NCBI GenBank assembly: GCA_028565635.1 | Contig: JAOXYB010022725.1 | Location: 1 to 16,823 of the forward strand | Length of the DNA stretch: 16,823 nucleotides | Origin: Phoronis ovalis | Taxonomy: Eukaryota; Phoronida; Phoronidae | Direction: 5' to 3' | Shown: positions 16,771-16,823 of the stretch, one piece after another | Numbering within the stretch: position 1 is the stretch's first letter | Layout of the letters: the number at the start of each line of letters is the position of its first letter | Notes under the pieces: model-generated | What the model was told of the DNA's origin: nothing | The model's input: only the letters and a program-made list of their open reading frames with translations | Databases searched by the model: none | Program-made: the position numbers and the translations under genes

Positions 16771-16823
16771 TACCCAGTATCAAATATTTATCCAGTATCA
16801 AATGTTCACCCAGTATCAAATGT
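16771..16823. repeat. 18-bp tandem repeat cut by the window end
   Basis: CAGTATCAAA recurs at 16775, 16793 and 16811 with an exact 18-bp period, the units reading about CCCAGTATCAAATGTTCA with small variation. The array runs to the last base, so its true copy number is unknown. Confidence 0.9.

Overview
This is a stretch of animal (metazoan) nuclear DNA. It carries most of one gene on the + strand, split into 12 visible coding exons by GT-AG introns. The gene encodes a VPS9 domain-containing protein 1 (VPS9D1)-like protein, a putative guanine-nucleotide exchange factor for Rab5-type GTPases. The sequence is strongly AT-rich and the introns are 0.2 to 2.6 kb long. They hold several short non-autonomous repeats and no retroelement coding sequence. 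That style fits an invertebrate such as a mollusc or another lophotrochozoan, but the phylum is only a guess. All 12 exons join in one open frame (2028 nt: 675 codons plus TGA), and every exon matches a segment of the vertebrate VPS9D1 protein in the same order. The model is therefore much stronger than any single open reading frame in the window. 

Layout. 1-1191: upstream intron; the short first coding exon (about 33 residues in the human protein) was not found and probably lies before the window. 1192-2312: three exons for the MIT-like N-terminal helices and a Ser/Pro-rich linker. 3803-6773: four small exons for a basic helical segment and a conserved ILEYEQD/WP block. 7586-8329: a large exon with a lineage-variable acidic Ser/Thr-rich linker followed by the conserved EEPFF-PLWP block. 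8879-14884: four exons for the VPS9 exchange-factor domain, with its Asp/Pro and Tyr/Thr signature intact, up to the stop at 14882-14884. 14885 onward: 3' untranslated sequence with a poly(A) signal at 15582 and a later one at 16661, then sequence with no recognisable gene. 

Non-coding content. The most striking signal is a pair of tiny palindromic insertions, 32 and 39 bp long (167-198 and 12682-12720). They share a 19-nt end, and each is flanked by its own perfect 7-bp direct repeat (TTTTAAC and CATCACA). They look like copies of a very small mobile element. Also present are a 430-bp MITE-like element with terminal inverted repeats, a target duplication and internal degenerate 30-36 bp monomers (5161-5590); a second MITE-like inverted-repeat element (12831-13015); a ten-copy 20-bp minisatellite (3273-3472); a diverged pair of ~115-bp direct repeats (10341-10704); an 18-bp tandem array running off the window end; and two in-frame alternative splice acceptors (8822 and 8879). 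No second gene, tRNA, rRNA or CRISPR is supported.
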